A stretch of DNA of 64,000 nt, taken from contig NZ_CALPDF010000004.1 in the NCBI RefSeq assembly GCF_943193175.1, positions 124,001 through 188,000 on the forward strand, given 5' to 3'. Each line of letters starts with the position of its first letter. Position 1 is the stretch's first letter. This DNA is from Neobacillus muris (GTDB lineage Bacteria > Bacillota > Bacilli > Bacillales > Cytobacillaceae). Below are positions 26,038 through 37,831 of the stretch, piece by piece. The notes beneath the pieces are model-generated. The model saw only the letters and a list, made by a program, of their open reading frames with translations. It did not search any database and was not told the DNA's origin. The translations under genes and the position numbers were made by a program.

Positions 26038-27387
26038 CTATAGCTGCTGCAGCTTCCATTTTAAGATGTCTCTTAGGAACTCGGGCAGGAAGTATTGCTT
26101 CTGTTTATGGACCAGCACGTCCTTAAAAAAATGCCCGAATGTAAACATATCTGGCAATGCTAACGTGTATGAGGCGTCTGGTTCCAATGCTTTTCCATCC
26201 AATCTTAGCCTTTGAGCGCTTACCTCCAGCCCCGCATAGACGAATTTCCCAATCACATTCCCTCTAAAACCAAGCCCCTTAATTTGCTGCTGATGCAGGC
26301 TCACATCTTTAGATTGTTCGAAAACTGCGAGCAATTCCCGTCCAGTCAGTTCCACTACGCAAGGATTGATAGGATGCGGGCAAATAGCCAGCAAATCATA
26401 ATCGGTCACAGAACCCGATAATGGTCCCAGCAACAGCCCAGCATTAATCATCGCACAGTCTGTTTGACACCATTCCTTTACCGCTAGGCACAGAAGCTTT
26501 GACAGCTCTGTTTCTGCGAAAGGATCAGCAGGCAATGGCTGTGGTAAAAACGTGATATTCTCGCCCAGCAGCCTTTTGCCTTTTTCAAAATAACCATTTA
26601 TCTGCTCCGGTTCATCATGGACGGCTGGAAGTTCTTCAACGTTATAGACTACTGCCTGTCTTTGGACGATTTTTTTATCATCATTAAGCTTTAATGCCAT
26701 TTCGCCGACATAATAGCCAAATTTGCCTGCAGCTCCCAGCAAAGTGTGATGAATAATCTTTCCCTTTTCAAAAACATGATGGGTATGTGCTCCGAGGAGC
26801 ACGTCTATTTCCGGAAATTGCGCCGCGATCCGTTCGTCATCCCGAATGCCAAGATGGGATAATAAAATAATGATGTCCGTTTCTTTCTTTAAGGGCTTCA
26901 GCCATTTCTCAAGCTCGGAAAACGGGTCTGTCACCTTCCAGCCCAGCAATTGATAAAGCTGGGGAAACGGGGCAGTCAGTCCGAGGACACCGATGCGGGT
27001 CCCTCGCTTTGTCCGATAAATCGTATAGGGCCTGATCCAATCTGGATATTGGCCATTTTCTAGGTAGAGATTAGCTGTAACGACGTCGAAGCCTGCCTCA
27101 TCGTATAGATGGTTCAGATTATCATGAGGCAGGTTCACCCCTTCATTGTTGCCGATGGTGACCGCATCATACTGGCAGTCATTCAAAAGGTGAATGCTCC
27201 CTTTGCCCATGGTCGCTTCGGTATAGGGATGCCATCGGTCAATAAAATCGCCAATGTCGAAGATAAACACATCTTCCCCATTTTGCCTGTGCCGGCGCGT
27301 ATTCTGTTTTAAAAACTGTTGGATTCTCGGCCAGTTCTCCAAATGGCTGTGAAGATCATTTGTATGATAAATGTGAATGGTTTCCAT
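26038..27387 (-). CDS. yunD: 5'-nucleotidase/metallophosphatase YunD
   Basis: A 449-residue protein of the UshA/5'-nucleotidase family. The N-terminal calcineurin-like domain has the metal ligands in HTNDLHSH (residues 8-15), FDIGDFIDR, TIGNNEGVN, LLSHLG and LLGAHTHH. The C-terminal nucleotidase domain follows with its substrate stacking region. There is no signal peptide, so this is a cytosolic member, unlike UshA. Likely hydrolyses nucleotides or nucleotide sugars. The ribosome site is weak (GGTAGG) and the gene is only 6 bases downstream of yunE, so translation coupling is likely. Confidence 0.88.
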   Translation of the reverse strand: METIHIYHTNDLHSHLENWPRIQQFLKQNTRRHRQNGEDVFIFDIGDFIDRWHPYTEATMGKGSIHLLNDCQYDAVTIGNNEGVNLPHDNLNHLYDEAGFDVVTANLYLENGQYPDWIRPYTIYRTKRGTRIGVLGLTAPFPQLYQLLGWKVTDPFSELEKWLKPLKKETDIIILLSHLGIRDDERIAAQFPEIDVLLGAHTHHVFEKGKIIHHTLLGAAGKFGYYVGEMALKLNDDKKIVQRQAVVYNVEELPAVHDEPEQINGYFEKGKRLLGENITFLPQPLPADPFAETELSKLLCLAVKEWCQTDCAMINAGLLLGPLSGSVTDYDLLAICPHPINPCVVELTGRELLAVFEQSKDVSLHQQQIKGLGFRGNVIGKFVYAGLEVSAQRLRLDGKALEPDASYTLALPDMFTFGHFFKDVLVHKQKQYFLPEFLRDILKWKLQQL

Positions 27388-27393
27388 TTTAAC

Positions 27394-28218
27394 CTACCCT
27401 ATTATTCCTTGATAAATTAACCGTACCCCTACGACAATTAAAATTGTTCTGATCAGCAAAACAATGGTTTTGCTTTTTAACCGAGTATTTAACCACACTC
27501 CCACATTGGCTCCGATCCACGCTCCTGGCACTAACGCCAATGCATAAAGCCAGTTCACATTTCCTAAAGCGATGTGGGTAATCGAACTAAGGATGGAGGT
27601 CGGCAGGATCATAAACATGGATGTAGCGGTTGCCACATGAGGCGGGAAAAAGAACAATAAAATCATGGTCGGCACCATTAATGAGCCGCCGCCAATTCCA
27701 AATATCCCTGATAAGAAGCCTACCACTAAGGAAATTACAATGCCAATAATTGGATTAAACCCATATTCAAAGGTCTTGCCGCTGTTATCAGTGAACGTGC
27801 GATGAATCCCTCTGTCCTGTTTATAAGGAATCGGTCGTAATTTATTTTTAATGATTAGTACAAAAGATACAAACAGAATAAATACTCCAAAATAAATGCT
27901 AAATGAGTCCAGGTCTAATTTTTCTGTTACCCAGGCACCAAGAATGCTTCCGGGTCCGCTGCCGATTAGGAAAATCAATCCGCTTTTATAGTCAATCGTT
28001 TTGTGTTTCATGTAGGCCAATGTCGAAGACAGGCCTGTAAATATCATGGTAAACAGGGATGTTCCGACGACGATCTGTGGCGTCAGGTGGCTAAACGATA
28101 ATGTGAGGGTTGATAAATAAAGCAAGGCTGGAACAACAATGATTCCGCCCCCCATGCCAATCAAAGATCCGACAGAGCTGCCGGCAATTCCTATTAATAC
28201 CAATAGAATCCATTCCAT
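27394..28218 (-). CDS. yunE: TauE/SafE family membrane exporter YunE
   Basis: A 274-residue membrane protein with about eight hydrophobic segments of the TauE/SafE (DUF81) family, proposed to move sulfite, sulfonates or related anions. Paired family motifs are visible: GMGGGIIVVPALL near the N-terminus and GIFGIGGGSLMVPTMIL in the second half. It heads the yunE-yunD-yunC run. Ribosome site AAGGTG. The substrate is not predictable here. Confidence 0.88.
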   Translation of the reverse strand: MEWILLVLIGIAGSSVGSLIGMGGGIIVVPALLYLSTLTLSFSHLTPQIVVGTSLFTMIFTGLSSTLAYMKHKTIDYKSGLIFLIGSGPGSILGAWVTEKLDLDSFSIYFGVFILFVSFVLIIKNKLRPIPYKQDRGIHRTFTDNSGKTFEYGFNPIIGIVISLVVGFLSGIFGIGGGSLMVPTMILLFFFPPHVATATSMFMILPTSILSSITHIALGNVNWLYALALVPGAWIGANVGVWLNTRLKSKTIVLLIRTILIVVGVRLIYQGIIG

Positions 28219-28271
28219 TTGATGCTTTCACCTTCTGGTCTATATTTGTGCCTTAATGCCCTTTGGCCTAT

Positions 28272-29123
28272 TTAAAATAAATCCAGCTGCCGCGGGGCCA
28301 ATCCTTGATATTCTATATGTAAGAGGTCTATCATTTGTTTGGCATTGTCTGCTGCATCGCCGCCAGAATTATTATTGAACAACAAATAGATATGCTCACA
28401 TTGCTTCGCTAGTGTTTGAACATACTCGGTCCATTCTAATAATTCCTGCTGATTGTACCTGTACAAATAGCGTACATCCCGCCAATCATCAGTACTGCGC
28501 TTCTGCCTTTGCCAGCCATGAACATTGCGGCCATGAAATCTGACCAGAACTTTATCAGGACGGGTCGTTTGTAAAATAGTTGGAACGGACCCCTCCCCTG
28601 CTTGTGGTTCATCACAGATGCTGTGAATCCATTTTTCAGTTTTCAAAAATTCAAGTGTGTTCTCGCGAAATGGAGAGGTAAACCATGACTGATGCCGGAA
28701 CTCAAGCGCACAAGGGATATCGTCCATTTCACGTTTGCACCAGCGTAAATATTCCACATTCTCCCGTTTGCAATTAAACCAGGGCGGGAATTGAAACAGG
28801 ACCATGGCCAGTTTATTGTTTGTTATGTAGGGTTCTAAAGAGTCTTTAAAGGCCTGAAACATTTCCCGTTTTGATTCGAAGGGAATCTCTCCTCGCATAT
28901 GGCCGGTCATTCCTTGATAGGCTTTGACAATAAATTGAAAGCCAGGAGGGGTGTCATGGACCCACTTTAACGCATTGCGCTTTGGCTGAATGGCATAGAA
29001 GGCTGTATCCACTTCGACGATGGGAAAATGCCCAGCATATTCTTTTAACCTGTCCCTGGCTGGCATTTTTCCTTGATAGAGACTATCATGGTCTCCCCAG
29101 CCAGTTAAACCAATGTAAATCAC
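28272..29123 (-). CDS. yunF: DUF72 family protein YunF
   Basis: A 283-residue TIM-barrel-like DUF72 protein: IYIGLTGWGDHDSLYQ at the start, EVDTAFYAIQPKRNALKWV, FRHQSWF, and LVRFHGRNVHGW and YLLFNNNSGGDAADNA near the end. The family has no established reaction. I set the start at the GTG at 29123 after GGGAGGTG; the extra upstream 20 residues have no ribosome site. It is 53 bases upstream of yunE in the same direction. Confidence 0.85.
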   Translation of the reverse strand: MIYIGLTGWGDHDSLYQGKMPARDRLKEYAGHFPIVEVDTAFYAIQPKRNALKWVHDTPPGFQFIVKAYQGMTGHMRGEIPFESKREMFQAFKDSLEPYITNNKLAMVLFQFPPWFNCKRENVEYLRWCKREMDDIPCALEFRHQSWFTSPFRENTLEFLKTEKWIHSICDEPQAGEGSVPTILQTTRPDKVLVRFHGRNVHGWQRQKRSTDDWRDVRYLYRYNQQELLEWTEYVQTLAKQCEHIYLLFNNNSGGDAADNAKQMIDLLHIEYQGLAPRQLDLF

Positions 29124-29301
29124 CCTGTTCACCTCCCATTTATTAATAATATCATAACCTTTTTTAGCGCGATAACATTGCATTCGTTTAATCCACGATT
29201 TTGTCTAACTAATGGTGCAGACAGTTACCGTTTTTTCTATTTCAGCTTGTGCGGCCGGTCTTCCTCTTCTTTAGTTCAGACGGGCTCCGAGAGTGGAAAC
29301 A

Positions 29302-29341
29302 TGCAAAAAACCCGCCTGCCAAATTAGCAAGCGGGAAATTT
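29302..29341 (-). terminator. Terminator of the suf operon
   Basis: Minus-strand CCCGCTTGC pairs with GCAGGCGGG (one G-T pair), 7-base loop, then six T. It lies just after the sufB stop. Confidence 0.85.
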
Positions 29342-29352
29342 TTATATGATGA

Positions 29353-30750
29353 TTAACCGATAGAACCTTCCATCTCGAACTTGATCAAGCGGTTCATCTC
29401 AACGGCATATTCCATTGGAAGCTCTTTGGTGAATGGCTCGATGAAGCCCATGACGATCATCTCCGTTGCTTCTTGCTCAGAAATACCGCGGCTCATCAGA
29501 TAGAACAATTGCTCTTCTGATACCTTCGATACCTTCGCTTCATGCTCAAGAGAAATATTATCGTTCAAGATTTCATTGTAAGGAATTGTATCAGATGTTG
29601 ATTGATTATCCATAATCAGCGTATCACATTCAATATTGGAACGAGCTCCGTCAGCCTTACGTCCAAAATGGACGATACCACGGTAGGTAACTTTACCGCC
29701 ATGTTTAGAAATAGACTTCGATACAATTGTTGACGAAGTATTCGGTGCCAAGTGAAGCATTTTAGCTCCTGCATCCTGATGCTGGCCTTTACCGGCAATT
29801 GCAATCGATAACGTCATGCCGCGTGCGCCTTCACCCTTTAAAATAACAGCAGGATACTTCATGGTCAATTTCGAACCAATGTTGCCGTCAATCCATTCCA
29901 TCGTTGCATTTTCTTCACAAACAGCACGCTTAGTAACCAAGTTATACACGTTGTTTGCCCAGTTCTGGATCGTCGTATAACGGCAATAAGCACCCTTTTT
30001 AATAATGATTTCTACAACGGCACTATGCAGCGAGTTTGTTGTATAAACTGGTGCAGTACATCCTTCAACATAATGGACATGTGCGCCTTCATCGACAATA
30101 ATCAGCGTTCTTTCAAACTGCCCCATGTTTTCGGAGTTAATCCGGAAATACGCCTGTAATGGAGTATCCACCTTAACACCTGGCGGTACGTAAATAAATG
30201 AACCACCTGACCATACAGCAGAGTTTAGAGCAGCAAACTTATTATCTGTTGGCGGAATCACTTTTGCCCAGTGCTCGCGGAACAGATCTTCGTTTTCTCT
30301 TAAAGCGGAATCTGTATCTTTAAAAACGATTCCTAGTGCTTCAAGATCTTCCTTCATATTGTGGTAAACAACTTCAGATTCATACTGTGCAGATACCCCT
30401 GCAAGATATTTCTGCTCAGCCTCTGGAATGCCCAATTTATCAAAGGTTGCTTTAATTTCATCTGGCACTTCATCCCATGACTTTTCAGACTTCTCTGATG
30501 GTTTAACATAATACGTAATTTCATCAAAGTTTAATGAATTTAAGTCACCGCCCCATTGAGGCATTGGCTTGCTATAGAAAATTTCTAATGATTTCAAACG
30601 AAAGTCCAGCATCCACTGAGGCTCGCCCTTCATTTTGGAAATCTCTTCGACAATCTCACGTGTTAAACCGCGTTTTGAACGGAATATGGAAACGTCTTTA
30701 TCGTGAAAACCATATTTATAATCCCCGATTTCCGGCATCTTTTTCGCCAT
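29353..30750 (-). CDS. sufB: Fe-S scaffold subunit SufB
   Basis: The 465-residue scaffold subunit of the SufBC2D complex on which iron-sulfur clusters are assembled. The beta-helix core is well conserved, including [25 protein letters not shown] (a conserved Cys) and [21 protein letters not shown] at the C-terminus. Ribosome site GGGAGG. Last gene of sufCDSUB, 55 bases after sufU, followed by the operon terminator. Confidence 0.97.
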   Translation of the reverse strand: MAKKMPEIGDYKYGFHDKDVSIFRSKRGLTREIVEEISKMKGEPQWMLDFRLKSLEIFYSKPMPQWGGDLNSLNFDEITYYVKPSEKSEKSWDEVPDEIKATFDKLGIPEAEQKYLAGVSAQYESEVVYHNMKEDLEALGIVFKDTDSALRENEDLFREHWAKVIPPTDNKFAALNSAVWSGGSFIYVPPGVKVDTPLQAYFRINSENMGQFERTLIIVDEGAHVHYVEGCTAPVYTTNSLHSAVVEIIIKKGAYCRYTTIQNWANNVYNLVTKRAVCEENATMEWIDGNIGSKLTMKYPAVILKGEGARGMTLSIAIAGKGQHQDAGAKMLHLAPNTSSTIVSKSISKHGGKVTYRGIVHFGRKADGARSNIECDTLIMDNQSTSDTIPYNEILNDNISLEHEAKVSKVSEEQLFYLMSRGISEQEATEMIVMGFIEPFTKELPMEYAVEMNRLIKFEMEGSIG

Positions 30751-30805
30751 CGTCGATTCCTCCCTTTCCTAAATGAACAGAACTTGAAGGTCCCGTTCAT
30801 TTTCA

Positions 30806-32462
<1,657 letters not shown>

Positions 32463-33773
32463 TTAGCGCACTTTCCTTTCAATGACCTCTGTCAATTGCT
32501 CTTTTACTTTTTCAATTGGCAGCTCATTGACGACTGGCGCAAGGAAACCGTGGATGACTAACCGTTCAGCTTCAACCTTCGGAATTCCCCGGCTCATTAA
32601 ATAATAGAGCTGAACAGGATCAACACGGCCTACAGAAGCAGCATGTCCTGCCATAACATCATCTTCATCAATCAGAAGAGCTGGGTTGGCATCGCCGCGG
32701 GCTTTTTCACTAAGCATCAATACACGGGAAGTTTGCTCTGCATCTGATTTGGATGCCCCATGCTCAATTTTTCCGATTCCGTTAAAAATCAGGGTCGCAC
32801 TTTCTTTCACTACACCATGATTTAAGATGTTGCCTTGTGTGTGCCGGCCAAAGTGAACCACCTTTGTGGTAAAGTTTTGCGTTTGATCACCGCGGCCCAC
32901 TGTTACAGTTTTCGTATCTCCATAAGCGCCGTCACCCAATAAATTGGTTGTATTATCAGAGATGGTATCTCCTTCATTCATCAATCCAAGGGCCCACTCA
33001 ACACGTGAATCTCTTCCAACAACACCGCGTCTGTTGACGTAGGTTGTCATGCCTTTAGCCAAATGGTCAACAGCACCATATTGGATTTTGGCATTTGTAT
33101 TGGCAATTGCCTCTGTTAAGATATTGGCCAATCCAGTGGATTCTTCCACGGTAGAAATATAGTTTTCTACATAAGTGACTGAACTATTATCCTCTGCCAC
33201 CACTAATACGTGGTTAAACAAATTCGCCTTCGCATCATCATGTAAAAATACAGCCTGAATTGGTTCTATAATTTCAACATTTTTTGGGACATATAGGAAT
33301 ACCCCGCCATTGATAAGTGCTGCATGAAGTGCTGTAAGACGATGTTCGTCTAAATTAATGGCCTGTGTCATATAATACTTTTTCACAAGGTCCCCATGCT
33401 CTTTTACAGCAGTCAAAATATCAGTAAATATTACACCTTTTGCTTTTAAGTCCTCTGAAAGAGAAAGAAAAGCAGGGGTCTGGTTCCGCTGGATATATAA
33501 ATTGGGATTTGCAGCATTTACATCAATGAGAGCTTTTAAATTTTCTGGAAGATCTCCAATGGAAGAAAAAGCTTCACTTTTTACAGTATGCTGCTCAAAT
33601 TGAGTGAAATTCCATTTATCAATTTTCGTTTTGTCTGGTCTTGGCATAGGCAGTATGTTAAACTGCTCGAAAGCTTTTATGCGAAGCTCTTCAAACCAAG
33701 CGGGTTCGCTGTTTGCTTTTGCAACTGAGCTGACAAACCCTTTATCGAAAGGTAATTTAGTTTCGGTTGTCAT
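32463..33773 (-). CDS. sufD: Fe-S scaffold subunit SufD
   Basis: A 436-residue paralogue of SufB that completes the SufBC2D scaffold. Conserved features include NGGVFLYVPKNVE, FGRHTQGNILNHGV with the cluster-ligand His of the family, and MSRGIPKVEAERLVIHGFLAPV near the end. It starts 22 bases after sufC with AGGAGG as ribosome site. Confidence 0.96.
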   Translation of the reverse strand: MTTETKLPFDKGFVSSVAKANSEPAWFEELRIKAFEQFNILPMPRPDKTKIDKWNFTQFEQHTVKSEAFSSIGDLPENLKALIDVNAANPNLYIQRNQTPAFLSLSEDLKAKGVIFTDILTAVKEHGDLVKKYYMTQAINLDEHRLTALHAALINGGVFLYVPKNVEIIEPIQAVFLHDDAKANLFNHVLVVAEDNSSVTYVENYISTVEESTGLANILTEAIANTNAKIQYGAVDHLAKGMTTYVNRRGVVGRDSRVEWALGLMNEGDTISDNTTNLLGDGAYGDTKTVTVGRGDQTQNFTTKVVHFGRHTQGNILNHGVVKESATLIFNGIGKIEHGASKSDAEQTSRVLMLSEKARGDANPALLIDEDDVMAGHAASVGRVDPVQLYYLMSRGIPKVEAERLVIHGFLAPVVNELPIEKVKEQLTEVIERKVR

Positions 33774-33795
33774 GGTTATCCTCCTAACTCTGCGC

Positions 33796-34581
33796 TTATG
33801 CTTCTTGCTCTACAGTTTCATCGACAATTCCAAGCTCTTGCTTAAGTACTTCATAACCTTCAGCTTCTAAGCGTTGTGCCAATTCAGGTCCGCCTGATTT
33901 CACAATTCGTCCCTGCATCATGACATGTACATAGTCAGGAGTAATATAGTTTAATAAACGTTGATAGTGAGTGATGATTAAGCAGCCAAAGTCTTCTCCG
34001 CGCATTTCATTGACACCTTTAGATACCACCTTTAGGGCATCGATATCTAGTCCAGAGTCAATTTCATCAAGGATGGCAATTTTTGGTTCGATCATCATTA
34101 ATTGCAGGATTTCGTTACGTTTTTTCTCCCCGCCTGAGAAACCTTCATTTAAATAACGCTGCGCCATATCCAGATCCATTTCAAGAAATTCCATTTGTTT
34201 ATCCATTTGACGGATAAATTTCATTAAAGAAATTTCATTTCCTTCACCACGGCGGGCATTAATGGCAGAACGCATGAAGTCAGCATTAGTAACCCCGCTG
34301 ATTTCACTTGGATATTGCATTGCCAAGAAAAGACCGGCACGGGCACGCTCGTCTACTTCCATTTCCAGTACGTTCTCTCCGTCTAAAGTGATGCTGCCGC
34401 TTGTTACTTCATATTTAGGGTGACCCATAATGGCAGATGATAAGGTAGATTTACCTGTTCCGTTCGGACCCATGATTGCATGGATTTCTCCGCCTTTAAT
34501 TTCAAGATTTACCCCTTTTAAAATTTCTTTCCCATCAATAGCAACGTGCAGATCCTTGATTGTTAAAGTTGATCCAGCCAT
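33796..34581 (-). CDS. sufC: SUF ATPase SufC
   Basis: A 261-residue ABC-type ATPase that drives conformational change in the SufBC2D scaffold. Walker A is GPNGTGKSTL (residues 38-47), the signature motif is FSGGEKKRNEIL, and Walker B is KIAILDEIDSGLD. Though ABC-like, it is cytosolic and not a transporter. First gene of the operon, ribosome site GGAGG. The promoter is at 34659-34687. Confidence 0.97.
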   Translation of the reverse strand: MAGSTLTIKDLHVAIDGKEILKGVNLEIKGGEIHAIMGPNGTGKSTLSSAIMGHPKYEVTSGSITLDGENVLEMEVDERARAGLFLAMQYPSEISGVTNADFMRSAINARRGEGNEISLMKFIRQMDKQMEFLEMDLDMAQRYLNEGFSGGEKKRNEILQLMMIEPKIAILDEIDSGLDIDALKVVSKGVNEMRGEDFGCLIITHYQRLLNYITPDYVHVMMQGRIVKSGGPELAQRLEAEGYEVLKQELGIVDETVEQEA

Positions 34582-34658
34582 TTTTATACCTCCGTCTATG
34601 TTTTGTACACTATAAAAAAGAATCAGTATGATCCTATTCTCAATCTATTCTCATTACA

Positions 34659-34687
34659 ATCTTATAACAAATTAAATTTATTATCAA
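34659..34687 (-). promoter_or_regulatory. Sigma-A promoter of the suf operon
   Basis: Minus strand TTGATA (-35, 34682-34687), 17 bases, TAAGAT (-10, 34659-34664). The leader to sufC is about 70 bases. I see no clear Fur, PerR or other operator over it. Confidence 0.7.
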
Positions 34688-34894
34688 CTTTTATGAAGTA
34701 AAAACAGATACTTATTTTCACTCACTTAAGCCTAAATGAGAATGGATTCAGTTTTAATTGAGATTTTAAAAAATAAAATCCTATGTAACACCAATCTGTT
34801 AAAAATCATACCGCATTTTTCGCCATTTACCAAGAAAATACTCGTGATTTTCTCATGTATTTTTCACCTAATCCAAGCAATTAATGTACAATAA
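34688..34894. other. Untranslated gap upstream of the suf promoter
   Basis: About 200 AT-rich bases between the suf promoter and the metQ terminator. I see no gene, no RNA element and no repeat in it. Confidence 0.5.
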
Positions 34895-34925
34895 ACAAAA
34901 GCCAGTGAATTCACTGGCTTTTGTT
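34895..34925. terminator. Terminator of metQ
   Basis: A 26-base perfect palindrome centred on GAATTC (AAAAGCCAGTGAA / TTCACTGGCTTTT), with U-rich tails possible on either strand. Confidence 0.88.
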
Positions 34926-34939
34926 CTACTTTAGAATCA

Positions 34940-35773
34940 TTATTCTGAAACCGGTACAACGGCACCTTTGTATTTTTCTTTAATGAAATCTTGGATCTCT
35001 TTTGAATGAAGAACCTCGACAAGAGCCTTGATGGCTTCCTTGTTTTCGTCGCCTTTACGAACGGCAATGACATTTACATATGGTGAATCCTGGTCTTCGA
35101 TGGCAATAGAATCTTCAACTGGGTTCAAACCAGCATCAATAGCATAGTTTGAATTGATTAAAACGGCGTCGCCTTCGTTATTGTTAAAGATTTGCGGCAA
35201 TAGTTTTGCTTCATAATCCGCATCAAATTCAAGGTTCTTTGGATTTTCCACAACATCTTTAATTTCTGCTTTGGTTTTATCAATGCCGTCTTTTAATTTA
35301 ATTAATCCTTGTGCTTCTAATAATGAAAGAAGACGTCCATGGTCTGCAACAGAGTTGCTCATAATCAAGTGTGCCCCATTTGGCAGGTCTTTTAGGCTCT
35401 TATATTTTTTGGAATAAACACCAATCGGTTCGATATGAATGCCGCCTGCGCTTACGAAATCATAGCCGAATTCTTTAATTTGGGCATTCAGGTATGGAAT
35501 GTGCTGGAAATAGTTAGCATCTAATTCTTTTGAATCCAGCGCTTTATTTGGAAGTACATAGTCAGTAAAAGTCTTGATTTCCAAGTCAATGCCTTTTTCT
35601 TTTAAAAGTGGTTTTGCTTTTTCAAGAATTTCAGCATGTGGTACAGGAGATGCCCCTACAACTAATTTAGTTGTTTTTCCATCATCCCCAGAGGATTTTT
35701 CTTCCGAAGTGCCGCAAGCTCCCAGAGTCAGCAGCACAGTTAAAGCAACTAATATGGATAGAATTTTTTTCAT
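34940..35773 (-). CDS. metQ: Methionine-binding lipoprotein MetQ
   Basis: The 277-residue substrate-binding lipoprotein of the methionine ABC importer (NlpA/MetQ family). The signal ends in lipobox LGAC (Cys20). The mature protein has GASPVPHAEIL at the N-lobe, KTFTDYVLPNKALD, ELDANYFQHIPYL and VNVIAVRKGDENKEA, which are family hallmarks. Third gene of metNIQ, 17 bases after the permease, under the S-box at 37603-37708. Confidence 0.95.
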   Translation of the reverse strand: MKKILSILVALTVLLTLGACGTSEEKSSGDDGKTTKLVVGASPVPHAEILEKAKPLLKEKGIDLEIKTFTDYVLPNKALDSKELDANYFQHIPYLNAQIKEFGYDFVSAGGIHIEPIGVYSKKYKSLKDLPNGAHLIMSNSVADHGRLLSLLEAQGLIKLKDGIDKTKAEIKDVVENPKNLEFDADYEAKLLPQIFNNNEGDAVLINSNYAIDAGLNPVEDSIAIEDQDSPYVNVIAVRKGDENKEAIKALVEVLHSKEIQDFIKEKYKGAVVPVSE

Positions 35774-35790
35774 TTTATATGCTCTCCTTT

Positions 35791-36465
35791 TTATCTTTTA
35801 TCTATTTTAGATGTGATGAAATCACCGATAAACTGAATGATAAATACGATGATTAGAATGATGACAGTAGCCACAAATGTGACATCATTTTGGTTCCGCT
35901 GGAAGCCTAGATTGTAAGCCAGATTCCCCAGCCCCCCGGCGCCAATCGCCCCAGCCATTGCTGTATAACCTACAATTGCGATGGCTGTAACGGTGATTCC
36001 CGAGATGAGTGCAGGCAATGATTCTGGAAGAAGTACTTTCCAAATGATTGTACCTGTTGTCGCTCCCATGGACCTGGCTGCTTCAATGACTCCTTTATCA
36101 ATTTCCCGTAAGCCGATTTCCACCATCCTTGCGTAAAACGGTGCAGCGCCAATAATTAATGCTGGCAGTGCCGCCGTTTCCCCAATCATGGAACCTACTA
36201 AAAATGTAGTAAAGGGAATCAATAATACAATCAGGATAATAAACGGAATTGAACGAAAAATATTCACAACCGCACTGATGACCGTATTAATCGGTTTGTT
36301 TTCCCATAAGTTTCCCTTCGATGTCAGAAATAGCAGCATGCCCAGCAATACTCCAAGGATAAAGGTCGCTATAACGGAAATGGCCGTCATATAAATCGTT
36401 TGTCTAGTGGCATCCCACATGACCAGCCAGTCGACATTTTCCATCCATTTGCCGCTGTTATCCAT
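35791..36465 (-). CDS. metP: Methionine ABC transporter permease MetI (MetP)
   Basis: A 224-residue inner membrane permease with five predicted transmembrane helices and the EAA loop around ARSMGATTGTIIWKVLLPESLP that contacts MetN. It begins inside the end of metN (8-base overlap) with GGTGG as ribosome site, a sign of coupled translation. B. subtilis names it metP; E. coli metI. Confidence 0.95.
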   Translation of the reverse strand: MDNSGKWMENVDWLVMWDATRQTIYMTAISVIATFILGVLLGMLLFLTSKGNLWENKPINTVISAVVNIFRSIPFIILIVLLIPFTTFLVGSMIGETAALPALIIGAAPFYARMVEIGLREIDKGVIEAARSMGATTGTIIWKVLLPESLPALISGITVTAIAIVGYTAMAGAIGAGGLGNLAYNLGFQRNQNDVTFVATVIILIIVFIIQFIGDFITSKIDKR

Positions 36466-37483
36466 GGCTGACCACCTCCACTCCTACCTGCTGAGAACGG
36501 ATATAGTCAATTGCTTTGTTGACTTCCGCTTCCGCCCCATCAAGGTGAATAAACAATGTCCCGTAAGAACCGCTGCGAGTTTGGGAAATCTTACCTTGCA
36601 GGATATTGACAGTGACATCGTGGTTCCGAATTAAGTTGGTGATCAGCGGCTGTTCGGCCGAGTCACCAATAAAGGTCAGCTGAATCACTTGTCCTGAATG
36701 GTACAGTTCCTGTAAATGTTCCGCCGTCTCCGTTGTTTCCTCCGGCACGGTTACCTGTTTGACAAATCGCTTTGTAATCGGCTGCTGCGGATTTTTAAAT
36801 ACATCCAGCACCGATCCCAGCTCTACGATTTCACCGCTTTCCATTACCGCCACCCGATGGCAAATCTTCCGAATGACATGCATTTCGTGAGTAATTAACA
36901 CAATCGTTAATCCAAGCCGTTTATTAATATCAACCAGCAGATCTAAAATAGAATCGGTGGTTTGCGGGTCTAGTGCGGAGGTTGCTTCATCACAAAGCAG
37001 CACTTTAGGGTTATTGGCAAGCGCCCTGGCAATGCCCACCCGCTGTTTTTGCCCGCCGCTCAGCTGGGATGGATAAGCATTTTCTCTGCCTTCAAGACCG
37101 ACTAACTTGATCAGCTCATCGACCCGCTTTTTCCGCTGCTCACCCTTCACCCCGGCGATTTCTAGTGGAAAGGCAATATTTTCACTAACCGTCCGCGACC
37201 AAAGCAAATTAAAATGCTGGAAAATCATGCTGATTTCCTGGCGGGCTTTTCTGAGCTCACTGCCCTTTATTTTAGATATCTCCCGCCCTGCAACATTGAC
37301 GGCCCCTTCCGTTGGCAGCTCCAGTCCATTCAGCATACGAATCAAGGTACTTTTCCCGGCTCCGCTGTAACCGATTATTCCAAAAATTTCTCCCTCTTGG
37401 ATATCCAGATTTACTTGGTTAACTGCCTTTAAATCTTTTTGCTTCGAGGAAAAAATTTTACTGACATTTTGGATGGATATCAT
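36458..37483 (-). CDS. metN: Methionine ABC transporter ATPase MetN
   Basis: A 341-residue ATPase of the methionine importer. Walker A is GYSGAGKST (38-46), the signature LSGGQKQRVGIARAL, Walker B VLLCDEATSALD. The C-terminal domain (residues about 265-341, with VIQLTFIGDSAEQPLITNLIRNH) is the NIL/ACT-like domain that binds methionine and shuts the importer down when internal methionine is high. First gene of the operon, preceded by a SAM riboswitch. Confidence 0.96.
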   Translation of the reverse strand: MISIQNVSKIFSSKQKDLKAVNQVNLDIQEGEIFGIIGYSGAGKSTLIRMLNGLELPTEGAVNVAGREISKIKGSELRKARQEISMIFQHFNLLWSRTVSENIAFPLEIAGVKGEQRKKRVDELIKLVGLEGRENAYPSQLSGGQKQRVGIARALANNPKVLLCDEATSALDPQTTDSILDLLVDINKRLGLTIVLITHEMHVIRKICHRVAVMESGEIVELGSVLDVFKNPQQPITKRFVKQVTVPEETTETAEHLQELYHSGQVIQLTFIGDSAEQPLITNLIRNHDVTVNILQGKISQTRSGSYGTLFIHLDGAEAEVNKAIDYIRSQQVGVEVVSHG

Positions 37484-37559
37484 TCAATCACCTACTTTTT
37501 TACCGAGTTCATAAATATAGGGTTTGACAGGAAAGGATTCTTTATTAGAAAAAATAAAA

Positions 37560-37583
37560 GCCTTTCTGCGCAGGCAGAAAGGC
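37560..37583 (-). terminator. S-box terminator hairpin of metNIQ
   Basis: Minus-strand GCCTTTCTGC, loop CTGC, GCAGAAAGGC, then TTTTATTTT. It is the expression platform of the metNIQ riboswitch: when SAM is bound, this hairpin forms and stops transcription. Confidence 0.88.
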
Positions 37584-37602
37584 ATGAAAAACTAAGTCCT
37601 TT

Positions 37603-37708
37603 CTCCCATCTCTCAAAGCAAATGCTTTGTGTGAATTGGCACCATTTCAATAAAATTGACGGTTGCCGGGCTTCATCGGGCACATCCCTCCACCTCTCTC
37701 GATAAGAG
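37603..37708 (-). promoter_or_regulatory. SAM-I (S-box) riboswitch upstream of metNIQ
   Basis: An S-adenosylmethionine-binding aptamer. Read on the minus strand, P1 pairs CTCTTATC (37701-37708) with GATGGGAG (37603-37610). The conserved core GAGAGGTGGAGGGA, GCCCGATGAAGCCCGGCAACC and GGTGCCAATTC is intact, and the P4 hairpin is CAAAGCATTTGCTTTG. It is followed by the terminator at 37560-37583, so it is an OFF switch at high SAM. Confidence 0.95.
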
Positions 37709-37831
37709 CAATCCTATATTCATTTAATTTAATGTCATTTCTGAAATTTAATACAAATGCAATGCTACCACTCTAAAAAGCAGGTGTCAATAAAAATATT
37801 CCATCTTTTTTGCTGGATTTTCCTGGTAGAA

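Noticed and set aside
37733..37747. CodY site upstream of metNIQ
   Set aside because: It matches only 11 of 15 consensus positions, near the level expected by chance in AT-rich DNA.
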